Under the pieces are notes generated by a model. It did not search any database and had not been told where the DNA came from. It was given only the letters and a program-made list of their open reading frames with translations. DNA of 64,000 nucleotides from Pseudomonas viridiflava (GTDB taxonomy: Bacteria; Pseudomonadota; Gammaproteobacteria; Pseudomonadales; Pseudomonadaceae). This document shows, in pieces, positions 35,179 to 42,723 of this stretch (its first letter is position 1; each line of letters starts with the position of its first letter). Position numbers and translations under genes: made by a program. The stretch covers positions 248,001-312,000 of the forward strand of contig NZ_UTKY01000034.1 of the NCBI RefSeq assembly GCF_900583165.1, read 5' to 3'.

Positions 35179-37596
35179 ATGAGCACTGATGGTGCTTCGA
35201 GCCAAAGCCGCCTGCTGCCCAGGCTGCTCGGCGTCTTGCTGCTGATCATGGGCCTGGCCTTGTTGGCCGGGGGTATCAAGCTGACGATGCTCGGCGGGTC
35301 GCTGTACTACCTGCTGGCCGGTATCGGCATCGCTTTGACCGGCATTTTGCTGCTGGCCAACCACCGCGCTGCACTGGGCCTGTACGCAGTGGTGCTGTTC
35401 GCCAGCACGGTGTGGGCCTTGTGGGAAGTCGGCCTGGACTGGTGGCAGTTGGTGCCGCGCCTGGCACTGCTGTTCGCCCTGGGCATCGTCATGCTGCTGC
35501 CGTGGTTTCGCCGTCCGTTACTGCGCACCCAGCCTGCGCCAATGGGCACCGGCGCGCTGAGCGTTGCCGTTGTGCTGGCAGGTGTTACCGCGCTGGCCAG
35601 CCAATTCACCAACCCGGGTGAAATGGTCAAGACCGGCCAACTGGACCGCGATGCCGTACCTGGCATGGCCAGCGCTGCACCGTCCCAAGCCGATGGCGAC
35701 TGGAACTCCTACGGCCGTTCGGCCTTCGGTGATCGTTACTCGCCACTGGCGCAGATCACCCCGGAAAACGTCAGCAAGTTGGTGCCAGCCTGGACCTTCC
35801 GCACTGGCGACATCCCAGGCCCTAACGATCCAGGCGAGACCACCGCGGAAAACACCCCGCTGAAAGTCAACGGCATGCTCTACGTGTGCACCCCGCACAG
35901 CCAAGTGATTGCCCTGGACCCAGATACCGGCAAGGAAATCTGGCGTTTCGATCCGAAGATCAGCAGCCAAGGCGCTGAGAACTTCAAGGGTTGGGCCCAC
36001 ATGACCTGCCGCGGCGTGTCGTATCACGATGACGCTGTGTACGCTTCCGAGCAGAGCCCCACCGGCAGCGCCAGCCCGGCCACCGCGCCGACGGCCTGCC
36101 CGAAACGCATTTTCGTACCGACCGCCGACACCCGTCTGATCGCCCTGAACGCCGACACCGGCAAGATGTGCGAAGACTTCGGTGACAAAGGTCAGATCGA
36201 CCTGCGCGCCAATATCGGCAGCTTCGCCCCAGGCGGTTACTACTCCACTTCGCCACCGGCTGTGACCAAAAACCTGGTCGTGATCGGCGGTCACGTGACC
36301 GATAACGTTTCTACCGACGAGCCTAGCGGTGTGATCCGCGCGTTCGACGTGCACACTGGCAAGCTGGTGTGGAACTGGGACAGCGGCAACCCGGACGACA
36401 CCACCCCGTTGGCCGAAGGCAAGACCTACACCCGCAACTCGCCAAACATGTGGTCCATGTTCTCGGTGGATGAAAAACTCGGCATGCTCTACCTGCCGAT
36501 GGGCAACCAAATGCCCGACCAGTACGGCGGCGACCGTACCGATGAATCCGAGAAATACGCGGCGGGCCTGACCGCCCTGGACATCGACAGCGGCCACGTG
36601 AAATGGACCTTCCAGTTCACTCACCACGACCTGTGGGACATGGACGTAGGCGGCCAGCCTTCCCTGATCGACATCAAAACCGCTGACGGCGTGAAGCAAG
36701 CGGTGATGGCCTCGACCAAGCAAGGCAGCATCTACGTGCTGGACCGCACCAATGGTCAGCCGGTGGTTCCCGTCAATGAAATTCCGGTTCCTCAGGGCGC
36801 AGTAGCGGGCGATCGTACCTCCCCTACCCAACCCAAGTCCGACCTGAACTTCATGCCGCCGCCGTTGAAAGAACGCGACATGTGGGGCGTGACCCCGTTT
36901 GACCAACTGATCTGCCGGATCGACTTCAAGTCGATGCGCTACGACGGCCCGTTCACCCCGCCGTCGCTGCAAGGCTCGATCGTTTACCCAGGCAACTTTG
37001 GTGTGTTCGACTGGGGCGGTATCTCCGTCGACCCCGTGCGTCAGATCGCGTTTGTGAACCCTAGCTACATGGCGTTCAAGTCCAAGCTGATTCCGGCCGC
37101 CGACATCGCCAAGCAAGGTCCACGTGTCAGCGAAACCGAAGGCGTGCAGCCAAACAAAGGCGCGCCGTACGGCGTGATCCTCGAAGCGCTGCTGTCGCCG
37201 ATGGGCCTGCCGTGCCAGGCACCGGCGTGGGGTTATGTGGCAGCGGTCGACTTGACCACCCACAAAACCATCTGGATGCACAAGAACGGCACCGTACGCG
37301 ACAGCTCGCCGGTTCCGATCCCGCTGACCATGGGCGTACCTAGCCTGGGCGGTACGTTCACCACTGCCGGTGGTGTGTCGTTCCTCAGCGGTACCCTTGA
37401 CCAGTACCTGCGTGCCTACGATGTGAAAAACGGCAAGCAACTGTGGGAAGGCCGCCTGCCAGCAGGCGCGCAGACCACACCGATGACCTACACCGGCAAG
37501 GACGGCAAGCAATATGTGCTGGTCGTGGCCGGGGGTCATGGTTCCCTGGGTACCAAGCAGGGTGACTATGTGATGGCGTTTAAACTGCCGGATTAA
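35179..37596 (+). CDS. gcd: Membrane-bound PQQ-dependent glucose dehydrogenase
   Basis: An 805-residue protein of the glucose/quinate/shikimate dehydrogenase family. Five N-terminal membrane helices (about residues 14-140; LLGVLLLIMGLALLAGGIKL first) anchor it, and the periplasmic part is an eight-bladed PQQ propeller (DWNSYGRSAFGDRYSPLAQI, TPLKVNGMLYVCTPHSQVIALD, HHDLWDMDVGGQPSL, GSIYVLDRTNGQPV). It oxidises glucose to gluconolactone in the periplasm and passes electrons to ubiquinone; length agrees with Pseudomonas Gcd. Gluconic acid made this way drives phosphate solubilisation and affects antibiotic regulation in fluorescent pseudomonads. Quinate or shikimate specificity is less likely but not excluded. 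A strong terminator follows. Confidence 0.93.
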   Translation: MSTDGASSQSRLLPRLLGVLLLIMGLALLAGGIKLTMLGGSLYYLLAGIGIALTGILLLANHRAALGLYAVVLFASTVWALWEVGLDWWQLVPRLALLFALGIVMLLPWFRRPLLRTQPAPMGTGALSVAVVLAGVTALASQFTNPGEMVKTGQLDRDAVPGMASAAPSQADGDWNSYGRSAFGDRYSPLAQITPENVSKLVPAWTFRTGDIPGPNDPGETTAENTPLKVNGMLYVCTPHSQVIALDPDTGKEIWRFDPKISSQGAENFKGWAHMTCRGVSYHDDAVYASEQSPTGSASPATAPTACPKRIFVPTADTRLIALNADTGKMCEDFGDKGQIDLRANIGSFAPGGYYSTSPPAVTKNLVVIGGHVTDNVSTDEPSGVIRAFDVHTGKLVWNWDSGNPDDTTPLAEGKTYTRNSPNMWSMFSVDEKLGMLYLPMGNQMPDQYGGDRTDESEKYAAGLTALDIDSGHVKWTFQFTHHDLWDMDVGGQPSLIDIKTADGVKQAVMASTKQGSIYVLDRTNGQPVVPVNEIPVPQGAVAGDRTSPTQPKSDLNFMPPPLKERDMWGVTPFDQLICRIDFKSMRYDGPFTPPSLQGSIVYPGNFGVFDWGGISVDPVRQIAFVNPSYMAFKSKLIPAADIAKQGPRVSETEGVQPNKGAPYGVILEALLSPMGLPCQAPAWGYVAAVDLTTHKTIWMHKNGTVRDSSPVPIPLTMGVPSLGGTFTTAGGVSFLSGTLDQYLRAYDVKNGKQLWEGRLPAGAQTTPMTYTGKDGKQYVLVVAGGHGSLGTKQGDYVMAFKLPD

Positions 37597-37613
37597 GCTT
37601 CGCTGGCGGTACA

Positions 37614-37650
37614 AAAAAGGCGGCGACCTGATGAGGGTCGCCGCCTTTTT
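37614..37650 (+). terminator. Rho-independent terminator of gcd
   Basis: GGCGGCGACC (37619-37628), loop TGATGAG, GGTCGCCGCC (37636-37645), then TTTTT, and an A-run before the stem. It begins 18 bases after the stop codon; the A-run makes it usable in both directions. Confidence 0.92.
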
Positions 37651-37672
37651 CACGTCTGGCGAAGATCAAAAT

Positions 37673-37700
37673 GTGGGAGGGGGCTTGCTCCCGATGGCTA
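37673..37700. repeat. Solitary REP half
   Basis: GTGGGAGGGGGCTTGCTCCC with one base change, followed by GATGGC. The inverted partner is missing, so this is a solitary or decayed copy. Confidence 0.8.
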
Positions 37701-37719
37701 TGTGTTAGGCGCTAGATGG

Positions 37720-38018
37720 GGTTGGGCGGTGTACATATCCTTTATTTAGGTAACGGCGGCTATGGGTTCCGCTCTTACAGCGGGTCACTTTTGGAAGAGC
37801 GCCAAAAGTAACCAAAAACGCTTCGCCCCACCACTCGGCACCTCGCCTAGGCTCGGTGTGCCCGAACGAAGGCTTGAATCCGTGGGCCGCCGTCCTGGGC
37901 CATCCTTGGCCCAGGACGGCTAACCCGGCGTCCTGCCGGGTTACCCACGGATTCAAGCCTGCGTTCGGCCAGCGTGGTTAACGGGGCGCCTAAGATCAAG
38001 ATCAAAAGCCAAATCTAA
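37720..38018. repeat. Structured intergenic repeat-like element with a three-way junction
   Basis: About 300 bases with no convincing gene (an 83-codon minus-strand frame at 37705-37956 is rejected). It starts with GGGTTCCGCTCTTACAGCGG and CCAAAAGTAACCAAAAACGC, strings I associate with repeated intergenic DNA in fluorescent pseudomonads. At 37871-37959 a 16-bp outer stem (GGCTTGAATCCGTGGG / CCCACGGATTCAAGCC) encloses two perfect hairpins: 13 bp with loop ATCCTT (37889-37920) and 9 bp with loop GTCCT (37921-37943). Only CC is unpaired at the junction. The outer stem continues imperfectly through CGAACG/CGTTCG. Confidence 0.7.
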
Positions 38019-38063
<45 letters not shown>

Positions 38064-38097
38064 AAACCACTCTTTACCTGATGTATGGGGGCCAAAT

Positions 38098-38185
38098 GTG
38101 GGAGGGGGCTTGCCCCCGATGGCGGTGTGTCAGTCACTGCATTTGTTGACTGACACACCGCCATCGGGAGCAAGCCCCCTCCCAC
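38098..38185. repeat. REPIN
   Basis: Two inverted halves of GTGGGAGGGGGCTTGCCCCC, the second with one change (GGGAGCAAG), 88 bases, with complementary inner parts GTGTCAGTCA / TGACTGACAC that lengthen the hairpin. It ends 25 bases from the stop codon of the globin gene. Confidence 0.93.
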
Positions 38186-38209
38186 AGTTGAGCCCTACAA
38201 TCAGTTGGG

Positions 38210-38629
38210 TCAGTGCTCGATCACTTCACCGCGCATCGGCGCCAACCTTGCGATCAGGCGGTTTTGTACCGGTACCGAAATGCCTTCTGTATCCATTGCC
38301 TTGATCAAGTCTTCCACCAATGCATTGAAATCACTGCGGCTCACATTCTGCCCCTTGTGACTCTCCGCCATGCTGTCGCCGGTATAGGTGCACGGCCCGC
38401 CCGCTTCGACGCAAAACTGCTCGATCAGCTTGTTGCGCAAGCGCTGGATATCGATGCGGCGGAAGCGTTCGACGATGCGTTCATCCTTGGCAATGTTGAG
38501 CAGCATGCCTTCGACAATCCGCGTGATGCCCGGCATCGCGCCGAGGTCGCGGTACAGGCTGTCATCCTTGGGCGGTTGTTGGGCGCAGGCGCTGAGCAAC
38601 AAGACGAACACCACGGGTAGCACGCGCAT
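38210..38629 (-). CDS. Group 1 truncated-hemoglobin-like lipoprotein
   Basis: A 139-residue protein from the ATG at 38629. A lipobox (LLSAC, Cys15) predicts anchoring in the envelope, unusual for a globin. LYRDLGAMPGITRIVEGMLLNIAKDERIVERF is the start of the group 1 truncated hemoglobin fold, and HKGQNVSRSDFNALVEDL supplies the HKGxxI/V-like segment with the likely proximal His. Such proteins bind O2 or NO; a periplasmic location suggests gas sensing or detoxification. It is the last gene of a four-gene operon and overlaps the DUF3034 stop by one base (TGATG). Confidence 0.82.
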   Translation of the reverse strand: MRVLPVVFVLLLSACAQQPPKDDSLYRDLGAMPGITRIVEGMLLNIAKDERIVERFRRIDIQRLRNKLIEQFCVEAGGPCTYTGDSMAESHKGQNVSRSDFNALVEDLIKAMDTEGISVPVQNRLIARLAPMRGEVIEH

Positions 38630-39486
38630 CAAAAACTCCCCTGCACAGACAGGTAGGTACCGTTCTGGTTATCCAGCGTGGCGATCTCGCCCAAGCGTGC
38701 ATAGGCCAACACAAACGACACATGCTTGTTGGGAAAGTAGCCGATAAACACATCGGCCCAATCGCTTTCGCCGGCGAAGGACAGGTTGTCGGGCTTTTCG
38801 CGGTATTCCACGCCCAGCGCCCAGCGTGGGTTGAACAACAGCGCCACCGAGCCTTCCTTGAGTAGGCTGCGGCTGTCGCGCCGGTCGCCGCCAAAACCCA
38901 GCAGGCCGGTCTCATTGGCGCGGCTGTAGCGCAGGCTGCCGTTGACCAGCACGTTGTAGCCAAAGGCAGCGCCCATGAACAAACGACTGGCCGCGAGGTA
39001 GCCTTCGACGTCGCTGTCGCGCTTGGCACCCACCAGGTTGGGGATATCGAAATTGGTCTGGTGCTTGTATTCCAGGCCCAGCGAGACCTGGGGCAAGGTG
39101 TCGTAGATCACATCGCCAAACAGCCGCACCTTCAGGCCCACCACGTCCTGGCCGAGGTTGTCTTCGGGCAGGCTCGCCTTGTGTACCAGGGTGCCGAGGT
39201 CGAAGCGTTGGCGGGCGAAAGACACTTCGACCCGGTTGTCGTAGGCCAGCGCCAGCCCGGCCACGTCCAGCCGATAGTCCGGCAGGTTGACCGTGGTGGC
39301 GAACGCCGTAGCGCCCCACTCACCTTGCTCGCCATAACCGGCCAGCACCGCCCACGGCGTGATCCCGCCGCCCGCTGCACCTTCGAGACTGCTGGCGCCG
39401 CCGGTGGCAATCAGGCGGCCGTTATCGGCCCAGGCCGTTTGCAGAGTCAGTGCACCCAGGCAACCGATCAGAAAAGAAAAACGCAC
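38629..39486 (-). CDS. DUF3034 family outer-membrane-like protein
   Basis: A 285-residue protein from the GTG at 39486, with GAGGGG eight bases upstream. A signal peptide (MRFSFLIGCLGALTLQTAWA) is followed by alternating amphipathic strands with many aromatic ends (VSLGLEYKHQTNF, WALGVEYREKPDN) and a C-terminal Phe, typical of a small beta barrel. The DUF3034 family has no established function. It sits between an EAL phosphodiesterase gene (12 bases upstream) and the globin lipoprotein gene. Confidence 0.82.
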   Translation of the reverse strand: MRFSFLIGCLGALTLQTAWADNGRLIATGGASSLEGAAGGGITPWAVLAGYGEQGEWGATAFATTVNLPDYRLDVAGLALAYDNRVEVSFARQRFDLGTLVHKASLPEDNLGQDVVGLKVRLFGDVIYDTLPQVSLGLEYKHQTNFDIPNLVGAKRDSDVEGYLAASRLFMGAAFGYNVLVNGSLRYSRANETGLLGFGGDRRDSRSLLKEGSVALLFNPRWALGVEYREKPDNLSFAGESDWADVFIGYFPNKHVSFVLAYARLGEIATLDNQNGTYLSVQGSF

Positions 39487-39497
39487 GGTCGTGCCCC

Positions 39498-41867
39498 TCA
39501 ATGAACCAGGGAAGTTTGCGCACTGAGGGGCAACGCCACCCAGGCTTCGAAAGCGTCGGCGCTCAAGGGCCGACTGATCAGATAACCCTGGGCGGTGTCG
39601 CACTGCCAGCGCTCCAGCAGGCGCAGGCTGTGGGCGTACTCGACGCCCTCGGCGACCACTTTAAGGCCCAGGTTGTGGCTCATCTCGATGGTGGAACGCA
39701 CGATCACCGCGTCTTCACTGGTTTCATCAAGGTTACGCACAAAGGATTGGTCGATCTTCAGCTCTTGCACCGGCAGGCGCTTGAGGTGCGCCAGCGACGA
39801 GTACCCGGTGCCAAAGTCATCCACCGACAGGCTGATACCGCAGTCACGCAACAGGTGCAGGACTTTCAGGGCCTTTTCCGGCTCGCGCATCACCGCGCTT
39901 TCGGTGATCTCAAACAACAATTGCTCAGCCGGTAAGTTGTAGCGGCGCAACAGCGCCGACACCCGGTGGGCCAGCTCATCACCGAGCAAATCATCCGCCG
40001 AGATATTCAGCGACAGCTGCAGGAACAAACCGCGTCGGTTCCATTCGCACAGCTGGCGAATGCCCTCTTCGATCACCCATTGGGTCAGCAACTGGATGCT
40101 GCCCGAGCGTTCAGCCAGGGGGATGAATTCTGCCGGGGAGACCATGCCGTATTGCGGGTGCTGCCAGCGCAACAGGGCTTCGGCCTGGCGTACATGACCC
40201 TGGCGGATATCCAGCTTGGGTTGATAGTGCAGCAGCAATTGGCCTTGGTTCGGCGCGTGGCGCAGGTCGCGGATCAGGGTGATCTGGCGGCGGTGCGCGA
40301 GGTCGCGGCCCTGCTCGTAGATCTGTAGGCGGCCGGGCATTTGCGCGGCGTCTTTCATCGCAATCGCGGCGCGCTCAAACAAGGTGTGCGCGCTGTCACC
40401 ATCGGCCGGGTAGGCGGCGATGCCCAGGCGGCAATCCAGCGCGAGGTCGTGACCGTTGATGCGCTGGGGGCGCAACAGCAACTGTTGCAGTTTGTCGGCC
40501 ATGCCCACCGCTTCGTCGCTGCCCGCGCCTTCAAGCAGCAGGAGGAATTCGTCGGCAATCAAATGGGCCAGGGTATCGCCAGGGCGCAAAACGGCCTCCA
40601 GGCGGCGACTGACCGTGAGCAAGAGTTGGTCCACTGCATCGGGCCCGGCGGTTTCGCTGGCGACCCGCAGGTTGTCGATGCCCAGATAGATCACTGCAAT
40701 CGGTCGGTTGAGCGCAATCGCACTGCCCAGGCGCTCCATGGCCAATGCACGATTGGGTAAACCGGTGAGACGGTCATGCAAAGCGTTGTGCGCCAGTTGC
40801 TGCTCGCGCTCGGCGATGCCGCTTTGCATCGAATTGACGGCCAGGGCTAAACGCCCCAATTCATCGCTGCGTTCCAGGGCGACGGGCGTGTGGTAATCGC
40901 CCTGGCCAATACGCTCAGCCGCCTGCGCCAGAGCCTGCACGGGGCGCGACACGCCACGGGCCAGCAACAAGGCGCCGATCAACGAGGCAATCAATGCGAT
41001 CAAGGCAATGCCGAGGATTTTTTCGTCCAGCGGCACAAATGCCTGCATTGCCGCGTCCAGCGGGCTTTGCAGCAACGCCAGGACCTGGCCGTTGGCAGTA
41101 TTGGCCAACACCAGCGACTGGCTGAGAAAACTGTGATCCTGGTGTTCGGTGGTCGACACGCCGTGACGCCTGCCCTCGCCCAGCATCAGGTTGACAATGC
41201 TGTCGCGCAACACCTGAGGTTGGGTGCTCACCAGTTCACCCGGCTGCTGGCGATCAATGGCCAGGAACGACACTTCCAGATTGCTCAGTGAGCGCAGCTC
41301 TTCAGCGAATGCAGTGTCCATGCGCAGGCCCATCACCACGCGGGCGATCGGCAATGGCGCCAGCACCGGCGCTTCGACCAACAAGTGCGGCATGCCTTGC
41401 AGCGGCACCATCAACATGGCCTGGCGATTGCGCCGGGTATCGCGCAGCGCCTGGTCATAACGAAAGGTCGAGCCTTCGGGCACATCGTCGAGAGTACTGG
41501 CGAGCACGGTGCCGTCCATGCTCAGCAGGATCATGTCACTGGCATTGATGCGCTTGCCGTGGTTCAACAGCACCGAGCGCATGGTCGCCGAATCGCCGCT
41601 GGCCACCGCATCGCGAAAACCGAAGTCCGCCGCCAGCAGTTGCACACCGTCGGCCAGGCGCCGGCCGCGCACGTCGAGCAAGCGCTCGAAGACCCGCGCG
41701 CCGACGTCCAGCTGAGCCTTGGCCTGACCGCGCACGGCATCGCTGGTGGCCGCCTTGACGCTGAAATACAGCGCACCGATCACCACCAGCAACAGCAGGA
41801 TCAACACGCTGGCGACACGCGCCTGGAAACTACTGCGCAGTTTCACGGGCAGCTCGATTGAAGGCAT
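39498..41867 (-). CDS. Membrane GGDEF/EAL protein with degenerate GGDEF, predicted c-di-GMP phosphodiesterase
   Basis: About 789 residues. A transmembrane helix (about 17-38), a periplasmic sensor of about 250 residues, a second helix (about 285-305), HAMP (SRPVQALAQAAERIGQGDY), GGDEF and EAL domains. The GGDEF motif is IADEF, so cyclase activity is unlikely. The EAL domain keeps EALLRW, the DDFGTGYSSL loop and KIDQSF, consistent with active hydrolysis of c-di-GMP. The start is uncertain: ATG 41867 or GTG 41846, both overlapping the upstream cupredoxin gene (stop at 41830), so the two are coupled. It is a close paralogue of the protein at 42724-45114. Confidence 0.88.
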   Translation of the reverse strand: MPSIELPVKLRSSFQARVASVLILLLLVVIGALYFSVKAATSDAVRGQAKAQLDVGARVFERLLDVRGRRLADGVQLLAADFGFRDAVASGDSATMRSVLLNHGKRINASDMILLSMDGTVLASTLDDVPEGSTFRYDQALRDTRRNRQAMLMVPLQGMPHLLVEAPVLAPLPIARVVMGLRMDTAFAEELRSLSNLEVSFLAIDRQQPGELVSTQPQVLRDSIVNLMLGEGRRHGVSTTEHQDHSFLSQSLVLANTANGQVLALLQSPLDAAMQAFVPLDEKILGIALIALIASLIGALLLARGVSRPVQALAQAAERIGQGDYHTPVALERSDELGRLALAVNSMQSGIAEREQQLAHNALHDRLTGLPNRALAMERLGSAIALNRPIAVIYLGIDNLRVASETAGPDAVDQLLLTVSRRLEAVLRPGDTLAHLIADEFLLLLEGAGSDEAVGMADKLQQLLLRPQRINGHDLALDCRLGIAAYPADGDSAHTLFERAAIAMKDAAQMPGRLQIYEQGRDLAHRRQITLIRDLRHAPNQGQLLLHYQPKLDIRQGHVRQAEALLRWQHPQYGMVSPAEFIPLAERSGSIQLLTQWVIEEGIRQLCEWNRRGLFLQLSLNISADDLLGDELAHRVSALLRRYNLPAEQLLFEITESAVMREPEKALKVLHLLRDCGISLSVDDFGTGYSSLAHLKRLPVQELKIDQSFVRNLDETSEDAVIVRSTIEMSHNLGLKVVAEGVEYAHSLRLLERWQCDTAQGYLISRPLSADAFEAWVALPLSAQTSLVH

Positions 41868-42513
41868 CACCAAACGCAGACGGGGTAGGTGTAGGTGGCA
41901 AATCAGCCGATGGCGGCTCCAGGCTCAATTGCACGGCGTGGCTCAGGCCGGCGGCGGGAATGTTCAGGGTGCCACCGTCCAACGGCTGCATCTGGGCCAA
42001 CTGCGGGTGCCACAGGGTGACGTGATAGGCACCGGCCGGCAGGTCGTCCAGGCGCACCCGGCCTTGGGCATCGCTGACGCCGAAGCGTGGGTCGTCGGTG
42101 ACGTAGATATAGCCAAGCATCCAATCGTGGATATTGCAGCCGAGCACCACCACACCCGGTTTGTCGAACAGCAACGGGTCGGTTGGCGTGCCTTCGTAAA
42201 GGCGCAGTTCAAAGCGCTTGGCGGCGGAGAAGGAGTAGACCTGGTGACGAATGTTGTCGCTGTTGGGGAAGCGTACTTGTGTGCCGGTGTGCACCGCCAA
42301 CACATGGGGGGCGAACTTCTGGTCGCGTTGGTCCATGTTGGCCTTGAGCGTACCGGCCGGCGCACCGACCGGGCCCCGCAGGGTGATCACGGCGTCGCTG
42401 ACCGGGGTCTGATCCGCCTGGCGCATCATGACGTCAAGGGTGGCCGCGCCGGCCACGTCGTGAGCGCACAGCATCAAGGCGGCAAAGGACAACTGCAGAA
42501 AAATTCGACTCAT
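41830..42513 (-). CDS. Periplasmic cupredoxin-like protein (methylamine-utilisation-like)
   Basis: A 227-residue protein from the ATG at 42513 (MSRIFLQLSFAALMLC), with a signal peptide ending near Ala-Gly-Ala. Copper ligands of a type 1 site are visible: His in SDNIRHQVYSFS and Cys, His and Met in GCNIHDWMLGYIYV. A carboxypeptidase-regulatory-like fold follows (DAQGRVRLDDLPAGAYHVTLWHP). Homologues are often annotated methylamine utilisation protein, but no mau genes are here. Inferred role: periplasmic copper or redox sensing for the following EAL protein. First gene of the operon ending with the globin. Confidence 0.8.
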   Translation of the reverse strand: MSRIFLQLSFAALMLCAHDVAGAATLDVMMRQADQTPVSDAVITLRGPVGAPAGTLKANMDQRDQKFAPHVLAVHTGTQVRFPNSDNIRHQVYSFSAAKRFELRLYEGTPTDPLLFDKPGVVVLGCNIHDWMLGYIYVTDDPRFGVSDAQGRVRLDDLPAGAYHVTLWHPQLAQMQPLDGGTLNIPAAGLSHAVQLSLEPPSADLPPTPTPSAFGDAFNRAARETAQ

Positions 42514-42723
42514 CAAGGGCCCGCACGACAATAGAAAAAGACGGCCTGCCTTGGCATACATACTAGGTAACGGCTCAGATGATGACGCAACCAAGGCAAA
42601 ATGCCATCACTGAATATACAACGAATCATGACCGTTGGTCGGTAAGAACCTGTGCAACTGGTCAAGCCTTGTAGGAGATATCGGCGCCAGCCGAAAAAAC
42701 TGTAGCCGATGCAAGGGCCTTTT

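Noticed and set aside
35518..37653. 711-codon minus-strand frame opposite gcd
   Set aside because: Antisense shadow of a recognised enzyme; composition is Val/His/Arg-rich without any domain, and it runs through the gcd terminator.
37705..37956. 83-codon minus-strand frame in the intergenic region after gcd
   Set aside because: It lies across the three-way-junction palindrome and repeat-like sequence, has no ribosome binding site and codes a low-complexity peptide.
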